A stretch of 11,856 bases of DNA from Desulfobacterales bacterium (lineage in GTDB: Bacteria > Desulfobacterota > Desulfobacteria > Desulfobacterales > UBA2174_A): positions 1-11,856 of the forward strand of contig JALOPD010000101.1 in assembly GCA_025454075.1 (NCBI GenBank). The letters are read 5' to 3'. Position numbers and translations under genes: made by a program. Below are positions 1 to 6,475 of this stretch, piece by piece. The first letter of the stretch is position 1, and each line of letters starts with the position of its first letter. The notes below the pieces were generated by a model. That model was not told the DNA's origin, did not search any database, and saw nothing but the letters and a program-made list of their open reading frames with translations.

Positions 1-1
1 C

Positions 2-667
2 CTGGGGATTCTGACCGAGCGCATCTTCCTCGACCGGCTGATCGGCGAACCGGTCCTGACGGTCATCATGGTCACCGTGGGGCTTTCCTTCTTTTTCAAA
101 GGGACGCTGGAGTTCATCTGGGGCACCGACACCCGGGTCTTCACCCCGCCCGTGTTTTCCATCGAGCCGATCCGGATCGGACCCCTGGTGATCGGGAGTG
201 TGTACCTGTGGAGCTTCGTGGCCGCCATCATCCTGCTGGTGGTTTTTGTGTGCTTCTTCAAGTACACCCGCTGGGGGCTGGCCATGCAGGCCACGGCCGA
301 CGACGAGATGGCGGCGCTGTCCCTGGGCGTGAGCGCCCGCTATGTCTACGCCGCGGCCTGGGCCATCGCCTTCATGGCGGCCGGCGTCGGCGGCACGCTG
401 CTCGGCAACATCAACGGTCTGAACATCTCGGTCGGCTACCTCGGGCTGCTGGTGCTGCCCGTGGTCGTGCTGGGCGGCCTCAACTCGGTGCCCGGCGCCA
501 TTCTCGGCGGGATCATCATCGGGGTGCTGCAGAACTTCTGCGGGGCCTATCTCGACCGCTACTTCCCCGGCGGGGTGAAGGAGATCGCGCCCTTCGCCTT
601 CATGGCGGTGTTCCTGCTCTGGAAGCCCTTCGGCATCTGGGGGTGGGAGCGGATTGAAAGAGTCTGA
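2..667 (+). CDS. livH: LivH-type branched-chain amino acid ABC transporter permease (5' partial)
   Basis: Inner-membrane permease of a Liv/HAAT-family ABC importer; with LivM it forms the channel for a branched-chain amino acid or a related organic acid. The frame is open from base 2, so the N-terminus lies outside the window and 221 residues are visible. Several hydrophobic segments are seen, including one starting YLWSFVAAIILL, one around AAAWAIAFMAAG and a long one at LVLPVVVLGGLNSVPGAILGG. The cytoplasmic stretch TRWGLAMQATADDEMAALSLG matches the family's conserved loop between helices that contacts the ATPases, and the small-residue GGxxxxxGAxxGG pattern near the C-terminus is typical of LivH. 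It is followed after about 100 bases by livM and is presumably in the same operon. The substrate cannot be read from the sequence; transporters of this family also carry aromatic and short-chain acids. Confidence 0.93.
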   Translation: MGILTERIFLDRLIGEPVLTVIMVTVGLSFFFKGTLEFIWGTDTRVFTPPVFSIEPIRIGPLVIGSVYLWSFVAAIILLVVFVCFFKYTRWGLAMQATADDEMAALSLGVSARYVYAAAWAIAFMAAGVGGTLLGNINGLNISVGYLGLLVLPVVVLGGLNSVPGAILGGIIIGVLQNFCGAYLDRYFPGGVKEIAPFAFMAVFLLWKPFGIWGWERIERV

Positions 668-702
668 AGTGCCTAAAGTGCCTATAATGCCTAACGTGCC
701 TA
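667..702. repeat. Four-copy 9-bp tandem repeat after livH
   Basis: Four adjacent 9-base units begin on the last base of the livH stop codon: AAGTGCCTA (667-675), AAGTGCCTA (676-684), TAATGCCTA (685-693) and ACGTGCCTA (694-702), followed by AAATTAAC. The core TGCCTA is invariant. The block is AT-rich compared with the GC-rich genes on both sides. The word TGCCTAAAA recurs at about 10548 in another intergenic spacer, which suggests a dispersed low-complexity element of this genome. Function is unknown. Confidence 0.8.
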
Positions 703-748
703 AAATTAACACCAGATGGCAGAGCGGCGCCTTGATCAACTCTAAGGA

Positions 749-771
749 ATAAAATTACGGAGTAATTTTAT
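749..771 (+). promoter_or_regulatory. Palindrome enclosing the livM ribosome binding site
   Basis: A perfect 10-bp inverted repeat (749-758 and 762-771) has a three-base GGA loop at 759-761. The only well-placed Shine-Dalgarno sequence for livM, GGAG at 759-762, lies in the loop, and the first two bases of the ATG at 770 lie in the 3' arm. The stem is almost all A-U pairs, so it would be weak. It could tune translation of livM, for example with temperature, or it could be a DNA operator. The symmetry is seen directly; a role is inference. Confidence 0.5.
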
Positions 772-1870
772 GTCTACCACCTTTCTCCCCTGCGGCGAGT
801 ACCACCAGAACTACCGCGAAGACCACGCCTGGTGGCAGACCAAGTTCATCAAGGCCAAGATGGTGCTGATGATGCTGGTGCTGTTCATCGGCATCCCCTA
901 TGTGTCCGACTCGTATTGGCTGAGCGTCTGCAACCAGATCGGCTACACCGCGCTCGGCGCCCTGGGCGTGCAGCTGCTCATCGGTTTCTGCGGGCAGGTG
1001 ACCCTGGGGCACGCGGCGTTTCTGGCGGTGGGCGCCTACACCAGCACGCTGCTGATTCTCGAGTTCCCCTGGCCGAAATTTCTCCTGGACCTCGGGCTGG
1101 CCTACCCGATCAGCATCCTCATCGCCGCCGTCGTGGCCGGCATCTGGAGCGTGCTTTTCGGTTTGCCATCGGCCAAGGTGAAGGGGTTCTACCTGATATT
1201 GACCACCATGGCGGCCCAGTTCATCACCGTGGACTTCGTCATCACCCAGTACATCAGCCAGATCGGCGGCCGCGGCCAGGCCTTTTCGCTGCCGCCCGGC
1301 ACGATCAAGATCGGGCCCTGGGTGATCGACAGCGACCTGAAGGTCTACTACATGATGATCGTCCTGGTGATCCTGCTCACGGCCCTCGTAGTGAACCTGC
1401 TGCGCTCCCGGGTGGGCCGGGCCTGGGTCGCCATCCGCGACAACGATATCTCCGCCGAGGTCATGGGGATCAACGTGGTGCTTTACAAGCTCATGGCCTT
1501 CTTCGTGGCCGGCTTCATCGGCGGGGTGGCCGGCGCCTTTTGGATCAGCAACCTGGCGGCCATCAGCCCCGAGCACTTCCCTTGGTTCTGGTCGCTGTGG
1601 CTGGTGGGGGTCATCCTCATCGGCGGGGTCGGCTCGATCCACGGCACCATCTTCGGCTCGATCTTCATGGTGGTGGTGATGGAGCTGCTGCAGATGGCCG
1701 TCATCCCCCTGGCCTCCAGCTACCCCAAGCTTCTGATGGATTTTCTCTTCATCAAGGAGGCCGCCTTCGGCCTGGCCATCTGCGCATTCATGATCTTCGA
1801 GCCGAACGGGCTGGCCTACCGCTGGTGGCAGGCCAAGAACTACTTCAACCTGTGGCCGTTCTCGTACTAG
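770..1870 (+). CDS. livM: LivM-type branched-chain amino acid ABC transporter permease
   Basis: Second inner-membrane permease of the Liv/HAAT importer, 366 residues, a normal length for the family. Residues 72-90 (GFCGQVTLGHAAFLAVGAY) are the LivM hallmark. They are followed by GLPSAKVKGFYLI near 131-143 and by SRVGRAWVAIRDNDISAEVMG near 213-233, the cytoplasmic loop expected to dock on the LivG/LivF ATPases. Many hydrophobic segments are spread along the chain. A hydrophilic N-terminus of about 30 residues (CGEYHQNYREDHAWW) precedes the first helix. The ATG at 770 is chosen because GGAG lies 7 bases upstream; this ribosome site sits inside a palindrome. The gene follows livH and precedes the binding-protein gene by 70 bases, so cotranscription is likely. 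The family assignment is secure but the substrate is not. Confidence 0.95.
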   Translation: MSTTFLPCGEYHQNYREDHAWWQTKFIKAKMVLMMLVLFIGIPYVSDSYWLSVCNQIGYTALGALGVQLLIGFCGQVTLGHAAFLAVGAYTSTLLILEFPWPKFLLDLGLAYPISILIAAVVAGIWSVLFGLPSAKVKGFYLILTTMAAQFITVDFVITQYISQIGGRGQAFSLPPGTIKIGPWVIDSDLKVYYMMIVLVILLTALVVNLLRSRVGRAWVAIRDNDISAEVMGINVVLYKLMAFFVAGFIGGVAGAFWISNLAAISPEHFPWFWSLWLVGVILIGGVGSIHGTIFGSIFMVVVMELLQMAVIPLASSYPKLLMDFLFIKEAAFGLAICAFMIFEPNGLAYRWWQAKNYFNLWPFSY

Positions 1871-1878
1871 AGACCACT

Positions 1879-1906
1879 GGCCGCCCGCAAATCTCGGCGG
1901 GCGGCC
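1879..1906 (+). promoter_or_regulatory. GC-rich hairpin between livM and the binding-protein gene
   Basis: A perfect 10-bp inverted repeat, GGCCGCCCGC at 1879-1888 and its complement at 1897-1906, encloses an 8-base loop. It starts 8 bases after the livM stop codon. A pyrimidine-rich GTTTCTTT follows only about 12 bases later, so it is not a classical intrinsic terminator. Such hairpins between cistrons often give partial termination or protect mRNA ends, which would let the binding protein be made at a different level from the permeases. That role is inference. Confidence 0.5.
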
Positions 1907-1940
1907 GCTTCCAAACCGTTTCTTTCGAAAGGAGGGAAAC

Positions 1941-3164
1941 ATGAAGGCAAGAGCATTGGTAATGGTTCTGGCGATGGCGTTCGCCTTTTCGCCGGCCGCC
2001 ATGGCACAGGAAGTGGTGATCGGGGCCCTGAACGACATGACGGGCGCCACATCGGACGTCGGCAAGGATTACGCCCTCGGCATCGCCGAGGCCGTGAACT
2101 ACTGCAACGACAACGGCGGGGTCAACGGCAAGCCGATCAAGCTGATCCAGTTCGACTACGGCTACCGCGTGCCGGAGGCCCTGACCAAGTACAAGCTCTT
2201 CCAGCGCATGAAAGCCGTGGCGGTCCAGGGCTGGGGCACCGGCGACACCGAGGCGCTCGCGCCCACGGTGACGGCCGACAAGATGCCCTACGTATCGGCC
2301 TCCTACTCCGGGCACCTGACCGACCCCAAGAAGACGCCCTACAACCTGTTTGCGGCGACCGATTACTCCACCAACGCCCGCGCGACCATCACGGCCTGGC
2401 ATGACACGCGCTGGAAGGCCCACCCGGATAACGGCAAGCGCAAGCCCCGCTTCGCCTGCGTCTACATGTTCGCCTCCCCGTACGCCAGCGCGCCCATCAA
2501 GGCCATCAAGGACCAGGCGACGATCCTGGGTTTCGACATCGGACCGGACCAGGACGTGTCGCTCTTCGCGGTCGACACCAAGAGCCAGGTCCTGGGCCTG
2601 AAGGATTTCAAACCGGACGTGGTATGGCACGGCAACACCACCATGTCGGTTTCCGCCTTCATGCGGGATGCCTACGCCTTGGGATTGGGTGCGCAACACA
2701 TCGTCAACCTCTGGGGCCTGGATGAAAACCTGCCGCGGCTGGCGGAAAAAGCCGCGGAGGGAACGATGGGCGCCACCGTTTGCGCGTTCTTCGGCGAGAA
2801 CACGCCGCTGATGCCCAAAGTGATGGAATACGCCAAGAAGTACAATCCCGGGGTTCCCACTGAAAAGCGTCTGATCCGCACCGTGCAGGCCTGGTCCAAC
2901 GTGCTGGCGCTCTGGGAAGCCATGAAGCGGGCCGACAAGGCGGGCGCCTTGAACGGCGAGGGGATTCTCAAAAAGGGTTTTGAGACCATGAGAGACTTCG
3001 ACCTCGGTCTGGGCGGGGCCAAGCTCACCTACACCGACACGGACCACCGCGTTTCCGGTGCGGTGCCCGTGTACGAAGTCAAAAATGGCAAGTTCCAGCG
3101 CGTTCAGGTCACCGACATGAAGGGCCGCTGGCCGGACAAGTGGGCCAGCTGGATGGGCTGGTAA
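1941..3164 (+). CDS. Periplasmic substrate-binding protein of the Liv-type ABC transporter
   Basis: Extracytoplasmic receptor (type I periplasmic binding protein, Peripla_BP_6 / LivK-like) that captures the ligand and hands it to LivHM. The 407 residues start with a clear signal peptide: basic MKAR, a hydrophobic core to about residue 17 and a likely cleavage after AMA at 20-22, before QEV. The mature start, VVIGALNDMTGATSDVGKDY, is the typical first strand and ligand loop of the family (canonical IG..-TG...-G). It continues with AVNYCNDNGGVNGKPIKLI, matching the family's IN..GGI.G..I pattern. A strong ribosome site, AAAGGAGGG, lies 4 bases before the ATG. It sits between livM and livF. There is no lipobox, so the protein should be soluble in the periplasm. 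The ligand is unknown: branched-chain amino acids, aromatic acids and short acids are all known for this fold. Confidence 0.92.
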   Translation: MKARALVMVLAMAFAFSPAAMAQEVVIGALNDMTGATSDVGKDYALGIAEAVNYCNDNGGVNGKPIKLIQFDYGYRVPEALTKYKLFQRMKAVAVQGWGTGDTEALAPTVTADKMPYVSASYSGHLTDPKKTPYNLFAATDYSTNARATITAWHDTRWKAHPDNGKRKPRFACVYMFASPYASAPIKAIKDQATILGFDIGPDQDVSLFAVDTKSQVLGLKDFKPDVVWHGNTTMSVSAFMRDAYALGLGAQHIVNLWGLDENLPRLAEKAAEGTMGATVCAFFGENTPLMPKVMEYAKKYNPGVPTEKRLIRTVQAWSNVLALWEAMKRADKAGALNGEGILKKGFETMRDFDLGLGGAKLTYTDTDHRVSGAVPVYEVKNGKFQRVQVTDMKGRWPDKWASWMGW

Positions 3165-3209
3165 TATCCGCCTCGCACGGCACACAACTCCCGAGGAGGT
3201 CAGGTAGCC

Positions 3210-4022
3210 TTGGAGCCGACAAACAGCATTCTCAAGATCAACAACATCGAGGTGAAGTACCACGAGGTCATCCTGGTGATCAAAGGGGTCTCCATCGAGG
3301 TCCCCGAGGGCGGCATCGTGGCGCTGCTCGGCGCCAACGGGGCCGGCAAGAGCACCATCCTCAAGGCCGTCTCCGGGCTGCTGAAACATGAGAACGGGCA
3401 GGTGACCGACGGCTCGATCGAGTTCATGGGCCAGCGCATCAACCGCATGCCGCCTGAAAAGATCGCCAAGCTGGGCATCGTGCAGGTGATCGAGGGCCGC
3501 CGGGTCTTCGAGCACCTCACGGTGGAGCAGAACCTCAAGGTGGGCGCCCACATGCGCAAGTTCGGGCGTTCCATCAAGGAGGGGCTGGAGATGGTCTACC
3601 ACTACTTCCCGCGGCTGCACCAGAAGCGCAACGAGACCGCGGGCTTCATCAGCGGCGGAGAGCAGCAGATGACGGTGGTGGGCCGCGCCTTGATGACCAG
3701 CCCCAAGCTGATCCTGCTGGACGAGCCCTCCATGGGCCTCGCCCCGCTGCTGATCCACGAGATCTTCAACATCATTACGCGCCTGAACGCGGAGGAGAAG
3801 ATCTCGATCCTGCTCGTGGAGCAGAACGCCAAGCTCGCCCTGAACGTGGCGCCTTACGCCTACGTGCTGGAGAACGGCCGCATCGTGATGAACGACACGG
3901 CCGAGAAGCTGCGCGAGAACCCGGACATCAAGGACTTCTACCTCGGAATGACCGACCTCGGGGGCCGGAAGAGTTTCCGCGACGTGAAGCACTACAAGCG
4001 CCGCAAACGATGGCTTACCTAA
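3210..4022 (+). CDS. livF: LivF-type ABC transporter ATP-binding protein
   Basis: Cytoplasmic ATPase that powers the Liv importer, 270 residues. Walker A is GANGAGKST at 41-49, the Q-loop glutamine is Q92, the signature SGGEQ is at 148-152 and Walker B LILLDEP is at 167-173. The stretch EGRRVFEHLTVEQNL at about 95-109 and LLVEQNA after Walker B separate LivF from LivG, so this is LivF. The start is a TTG, chosen because a near-perfect GAGGAGGT at 3193-3200 lies 9 bases upstream and the encoded N-terminus aligns with the family. The C-terminus carries a basic tail (RDVKHYKRRKRWLT) beyond the usual YLG end. A small departure is isoleucine at 94, where LivF proteins usually have proline (VPEGR). 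It follows the binding-protein gene by 45 bases and precedes the lipoprotein gene by 29. Confidence 0.95.
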   Translation: MEPTNSILKINNIEVKYHEVILVIKGVSIEVPEGGIVALLGANGAGKSTILKAVSGLLKHENGQVTDGSIEFMGQRINRMPPEKIAKLGIVQVIEGRRVFEHLTVEQNLKVGAHMRKFGRSIKEGLEMVYHYFPRLHQKRNETAGFISGGEQQMTVVGRALMTSPKLILLDEPSMGLAPLLIHEIFNIITRLNAEEKISILLVEQNAKLALNVAPYAYVLENGRIVMNDTAEKLRENPDIKDFYLGMTDLGGRKSFRDVKHYKRRKRWLT

Positions 4023-4051
4023 CCCCACTTCGAAAGACAGGAGAGAGTGTC

Positions 4052-4654
4052 ATGAGAAAGCAATCGCTCTTCATGATCGTGATTGGCTTTGCGGCCGTTG
4101 CCGCTGTGCTGACGGGCTGCGCCGGGACGCAAAAAGCCTCCGACGCCAATTTCAAGACGCCGGAGGTCACCCTGAGCCAGGCCGAGGTTACTAGCTACTT
4201 CGGGTATTGGTTTTACAACAACAAGGTCCAGCCGAGCCTGCCCGAAAACGCCAAGCCCGGCAACAACGGCGCGCCGCTGATCTATGCCTTCGTTTTCAAC
4301 GTGAAAAACCCCAACGACTTCCCGGTGCTGATGGACAACATGAAGTTCACGGTGGCCCTGGACGGGTTCGACCTCAACACGGTGGGGTCCCAGGACCAGA
4401 TCTGGATTCCCGGCGGCAAGACGAGCCAGGTGCGCGTGCCCTGCGTTTTCGGCATGTGGGAAGCGTTCATGAGCCTCGGGGTGGTCGGCGGAATGGAACT
4501 GCAGAAAATGGGCAAGAAGCCCTGGGACATGCTTGAAAAATGGTGGACCAAGGCGCCGGATTTCTCCTTCCCGGTGGAGGTGAGGGACGGCTCGGCCGTG
4601 TTCAAGGCGGACGGGTTGACGAAGGTCGTGCCGTTCAAGGCAAAATACCCGTGA
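4052..4654 (+). CDS. LEA14/WHy-like lipoprotein in the liv operon
   Basis: Predicted small lipoprotein of 200 residues. The N-terminus has MRK, a hydrophobic stretch and a lipobox LTGC at 20-23, so Cys23 should be lipidated. Position +2 is Ala, which in the usual Lol rule favours transport to the outer membrane. Residues about 75-135 resemble the LEA_2/WHy beta-sandwich: a hydrophobic strand, then the NPN motif at 86-88, then KFTVALDGFDL, then IPGGKTSQVRVPC. Function is unknown for bacterial members of this fold. The ATG at 4052 is preferred over an in-frame ATG at 4010 because AGGAGA lies 7 bases before 4052, the signal peptide then starts correctly, and 4010 would overlap livF. The 29-base gap to livF suggests cotranscription, so it may assist the transporter or the cell envelope; this is inference. 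Confidence 0.8.
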   Translation: MRKQSLFMIVIGFAAVAAVLTGCAGTQKASDANFKTPEVTLSQAEVTSYFGYWFYNNKVQPSLPENAKPGNNGAPLIYAFVFNVKNPNDFPVLMDNMKFTVALDGFDLNTVGSQDQIWIPGGKTSQVRVPCVFGMWEAFMSLGVVGGMELQKMGKKPWDMLEKWWTKAPDFSFPVEVRDGSAVFKADGLTKVVPFKAKYP

Positions 4655-4680
4655 TTCGGATGAAGCGTTCAAACTAAAGA

Positions 4681-4711
4681 CCGTCTCCGGGCCCATGAAG
4701 CCCGGAGACGG
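4681..4711 (+). terminator. 12-bp hairpin after the lipoprotein gene
   Basis: A perfect 12-bp inverted repeat, CCGTCTCCGGGC at 4681-4692 and its complement at 4700-4711, has a 7-base loop and starts 27 bases after the lipoprotein stop codon. It is stable enough to be a terminator stem, but the following plus-strand bases are ATGCTCGAAAAAA, not a T tract. It may therefore act as a factor-assisted terminator or an mRNA 3'-end stabiliser. It suggests the acyl-CoA ligase downstream may be transcribed or processed separately. Confidence 0.5.
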
Positions 4712-4834
4712 ATGCTCGAAAAAATATCCCTTAGCACAACCCGTCTAAAATACTGAACCCATGCCTGCCCGGCAGTGGGATGTGAGGAGTGTTTTCTCTC
4801 GATCCCTCGCAGCGGATGCCAAGGTGGTGAAGCC

Positions 4835-6373
4835 ATGGCCCTTCATGATTACACATTCTATGATCTGATCAACCGCAACGCCGTGTGCTACGGCAACCGG
4901 ACGGCGTGGCTGGAGGTCGACGACCAGCGCACCCTGAGCTTCGCCGGCGTCAAGCAGCAGGTGGACCGGCTCGCCGCGGGGTTCCGGCAGGCGGGGGTTC
5001 AAAAGGGCGACCGGATCGGCGTGCTGGGCAAAAACAGCCTCGAGTACTTCCTGCTCTACGGGGCGGCCGCCGCGATCGGCGCCATTCTCCTGCCCATCAA
5101 CTGGCGGCTTTCGGCCGAGGAGGTGCTCTTCAACCTCAACGACGGCACGCCGAGGTTCTTGTTCGTCGACGCCGAGTACCAACCCATGATCGCTTCGGCC
5201 AAAGACCGTCTGCCTTCGGTCCAGCGCTGTTTCAACCTCAAGCCGCCGGGCGGCCGATTCGAAAGCTTTGATTCGCTGTCTTCAGGGCCGGCGGGCTTTC
5301 AGCCGGCCGACATTGGAGACGGGGACGGGCTCGTCATCATCCACACGGCGGCCGTGGCCGGCCGGCCGCGGGGCGCGCTGTTGAGCCACCGCAACTTCAT
5401 CAGCGCCAACGTCCAGCTGAACCTGCTCATGCACCTGTCGCCCGCGGACGTGCACCTCAACCTGCTGCCGCTTTTCCATGTGGGCGGGCTGTTCATGGCG
5501 ACCATGGCGTTCCATGCCGGCGCCCTCAACGTCAACATGAGCAAGTTCGACGCCGCCCAGGCGGTGGAGCTGATCGCAAACAAAAACGTCACGGTGCTCT
5601 TCGACTTTGCGCCGATCCTGGGTTCGATTCTCGATCAGCAGGCGAAAACCGGCAAAGAGATCGGTTCCCTGCGGCATGTCATCGGGATCGAGTCCCCTGA
5701 GACCATCGAGAGATACCAGAAGCAGGTCGGCGGGACGTTTTACGTCCTGTACGGCCAGACGGAAACGTCGGCTTTCGCCACCTTGGGGCTGTACAGCGAC
5801 CGGCCCGGTTGCGCCGGCCGGACCATCCCCCTGGCCGACGTGAGGCTGGTGGACGACAGCGACCGGGCAGTGCCGGCGGGGCAGGTGGGCGAGATCGCCG
5901 TCAAGGGGCCCATGGTTTTCAACGGCTACTGGAACCTGCCGGCCGACACGGCCCACACCTTCCGCGGCGGCTGGCACCACACCGGGGACATGGGGCGCTT
6001 CGACGAAGACGGGTTCCTTTTCTACGCGGGGCGCAAGCCGGAGAAGGAGTTGATCAAACCGGGAGGCGAGAACGTCTATCCGGCCGAAGTGGAAAAGGCG
6101 ATTCTCGAGCATCCGGCGGTCGCCATGACGGTGGTGTTCGGGGTCCCCGACCCCAAGTGGAAGGAAGGCATCAAGGCGGTTTGTCAGTTAAAGGCCGGGC
6201 AGAAGCTTGCCGCCAAAGAGCTGATCCGGTTCGTGGGCGAGCGCATCGCCAGCTACAAGAAGCCTCAGTACGTCGAGTTCGTCGACGAGATCCCGCTGCA
6301 GACCGACGGGTCGCCCGACCGAGCCGCCGTCAAAAAAAAGCACGGTGGCGAACCTGTTTCCACCGCCCGTTGA
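4835..6373 (+). CDS. Variant acyl-CoA ligase of the ANL (AMP-dependent synthetase) superfamily
   Basis: Predicted class I adenylate-forming enzyme, 512 residues, the usual length for acyl-CoA ligases, which would convert a carboxylic acid plus ATP and CoA to acyl-CoA. Recognisable motifs are YGQTE at 306-310, TGD at 383-385, GRK at 399-401 and the hinge-side GGENVYPAEVE at 410-420. Two key motifs are altered. The phosphate-binding loop, normally like TSGTTGxPKG, reads TAAVAGRPRG at 171-180. The C-terminal catalytic lysine motif, normally like GK, reads TDGSPDR, placing Ser493 where lysine is expected. The linker GRKPEKELIKPGGEN also has one or two extra residues. The ATG at 4835 is chosen over a GTG at 4775 because AAGGTGG lies just upstream and the family start aligns. 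Substrate is unknown; lying downstream of a Liv transporter, it may activate the imported acid, but activity is uncertain. Confidence 0.85.
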   Translation: MALHDYTFYDLINRNAVCYGNRTAWLEVDDQRTLSFAGVKQQVDRLAAGFRQAGVQKGDRIGVLGKNSLEYFLLYGAAAAIGAILLPINWRLSAEEVLFNLNDGTPRFLFVDAEYQPMIASAKDRLPSVQRCFNLKPPGGRFESFDSLSSGPAGFQPADIGDGDGLVIIHTAAVAGRPRGALLSHRNFISANVQLNLLMHLSPADVHLNLLPLFHVGGLFMATMAFHAGALNVNMSKFDAAQAVELIANKNVTVLFDFAPILGSILDQQAKTGKEIGSLRHVIGIESPETIERYQKQVGGTFYVLYGQTETSAFATLGLYSDRPGCAGRTIPLADVRLVDDSDRAVPAGQVGEIAVKGPMVFNGYWNLPADTAHTFRGGWHHTGDMGRFDEDGFLFYAGRKPEKELIKPGGENVYPAEVEKAILEHPAVAMTVVFGVPDPKWKEGIKAVCQLKAGQKLAAKELIRFVGERIASYKKPQYVEFVDEIPLQTDGSPDRAAVKKKHGGEPVSTAR

Positions 6374-6401
6374 GCATGTGCCGCGCGAAGCGGGGGCCGG
6401 C

Positions 6402-6432
6402 GCCGCGGGGCGCCCGCTGCGGCCCCGGCGGC
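6402..6432. other. GC-rich imperfect hairpin in the convergent spacer
   Basis: In the roughly 100-base spacer between two converging genes, bases 6402-6411 (GCCGCGGGGC) pair with 6422-6432 (GCCCCGGCGGC) with one bulged base and a 10-base loop. The spacer is very GC-rich. There is no T tract directly beside the hairpin on either strand. It may still help end transcription from either side. Confidence 0.35.
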
Positions 6433-6456
6433 CCATAACCTGCGGCAGTCGGCCGG

Positions 6457-6475
6457 CCGGCGATCCGGGTTTTTT
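6457..6475 (+). terminator. Weak candidate terminator for the acyl-CoA ligase transcript
   Basis: A short stem, CCGG at 6457-6460 and 6465-6468 with a CGAT loop, is followed by one G and six T residues (6470-6475). The T tract and its position after the converging ligase gene fit an intrinsic terminator, but the stem is only 4 bp. The last T overlaps the stop codon of the opposite-strand response regulator gene. Confidence 0.35.

Noticed and set aside
667..702. CRISPR array
   Set aside because: The units are 9 bases and directly adjacent, with no spacers and no cas genes.
1845..4028. A 727-codon open frame on the minus strand opposite livM, the binding protein and livF
   Set aside because: It runs antisense through well-supported genes, its translation is low-complexity and rich in His, Val, Leu, Gly and Arg, and it is the usual shadow of GC-rich coding DNA.
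4731..4756. Possible sigma-70 promoter for the acyl-CoA ligase (TAAAAT at 4746-4751)
   Set aside because: No acceptable -35 hexamer lies at a proper distance, so it was not listed as a feature.
4775..4834. GTG start for the acyl-CoA ligase 20 codons upstream
   Set aside because: The added residues do not look like the family N-terminus, and the ATG at 4835 has a good ribosome site.
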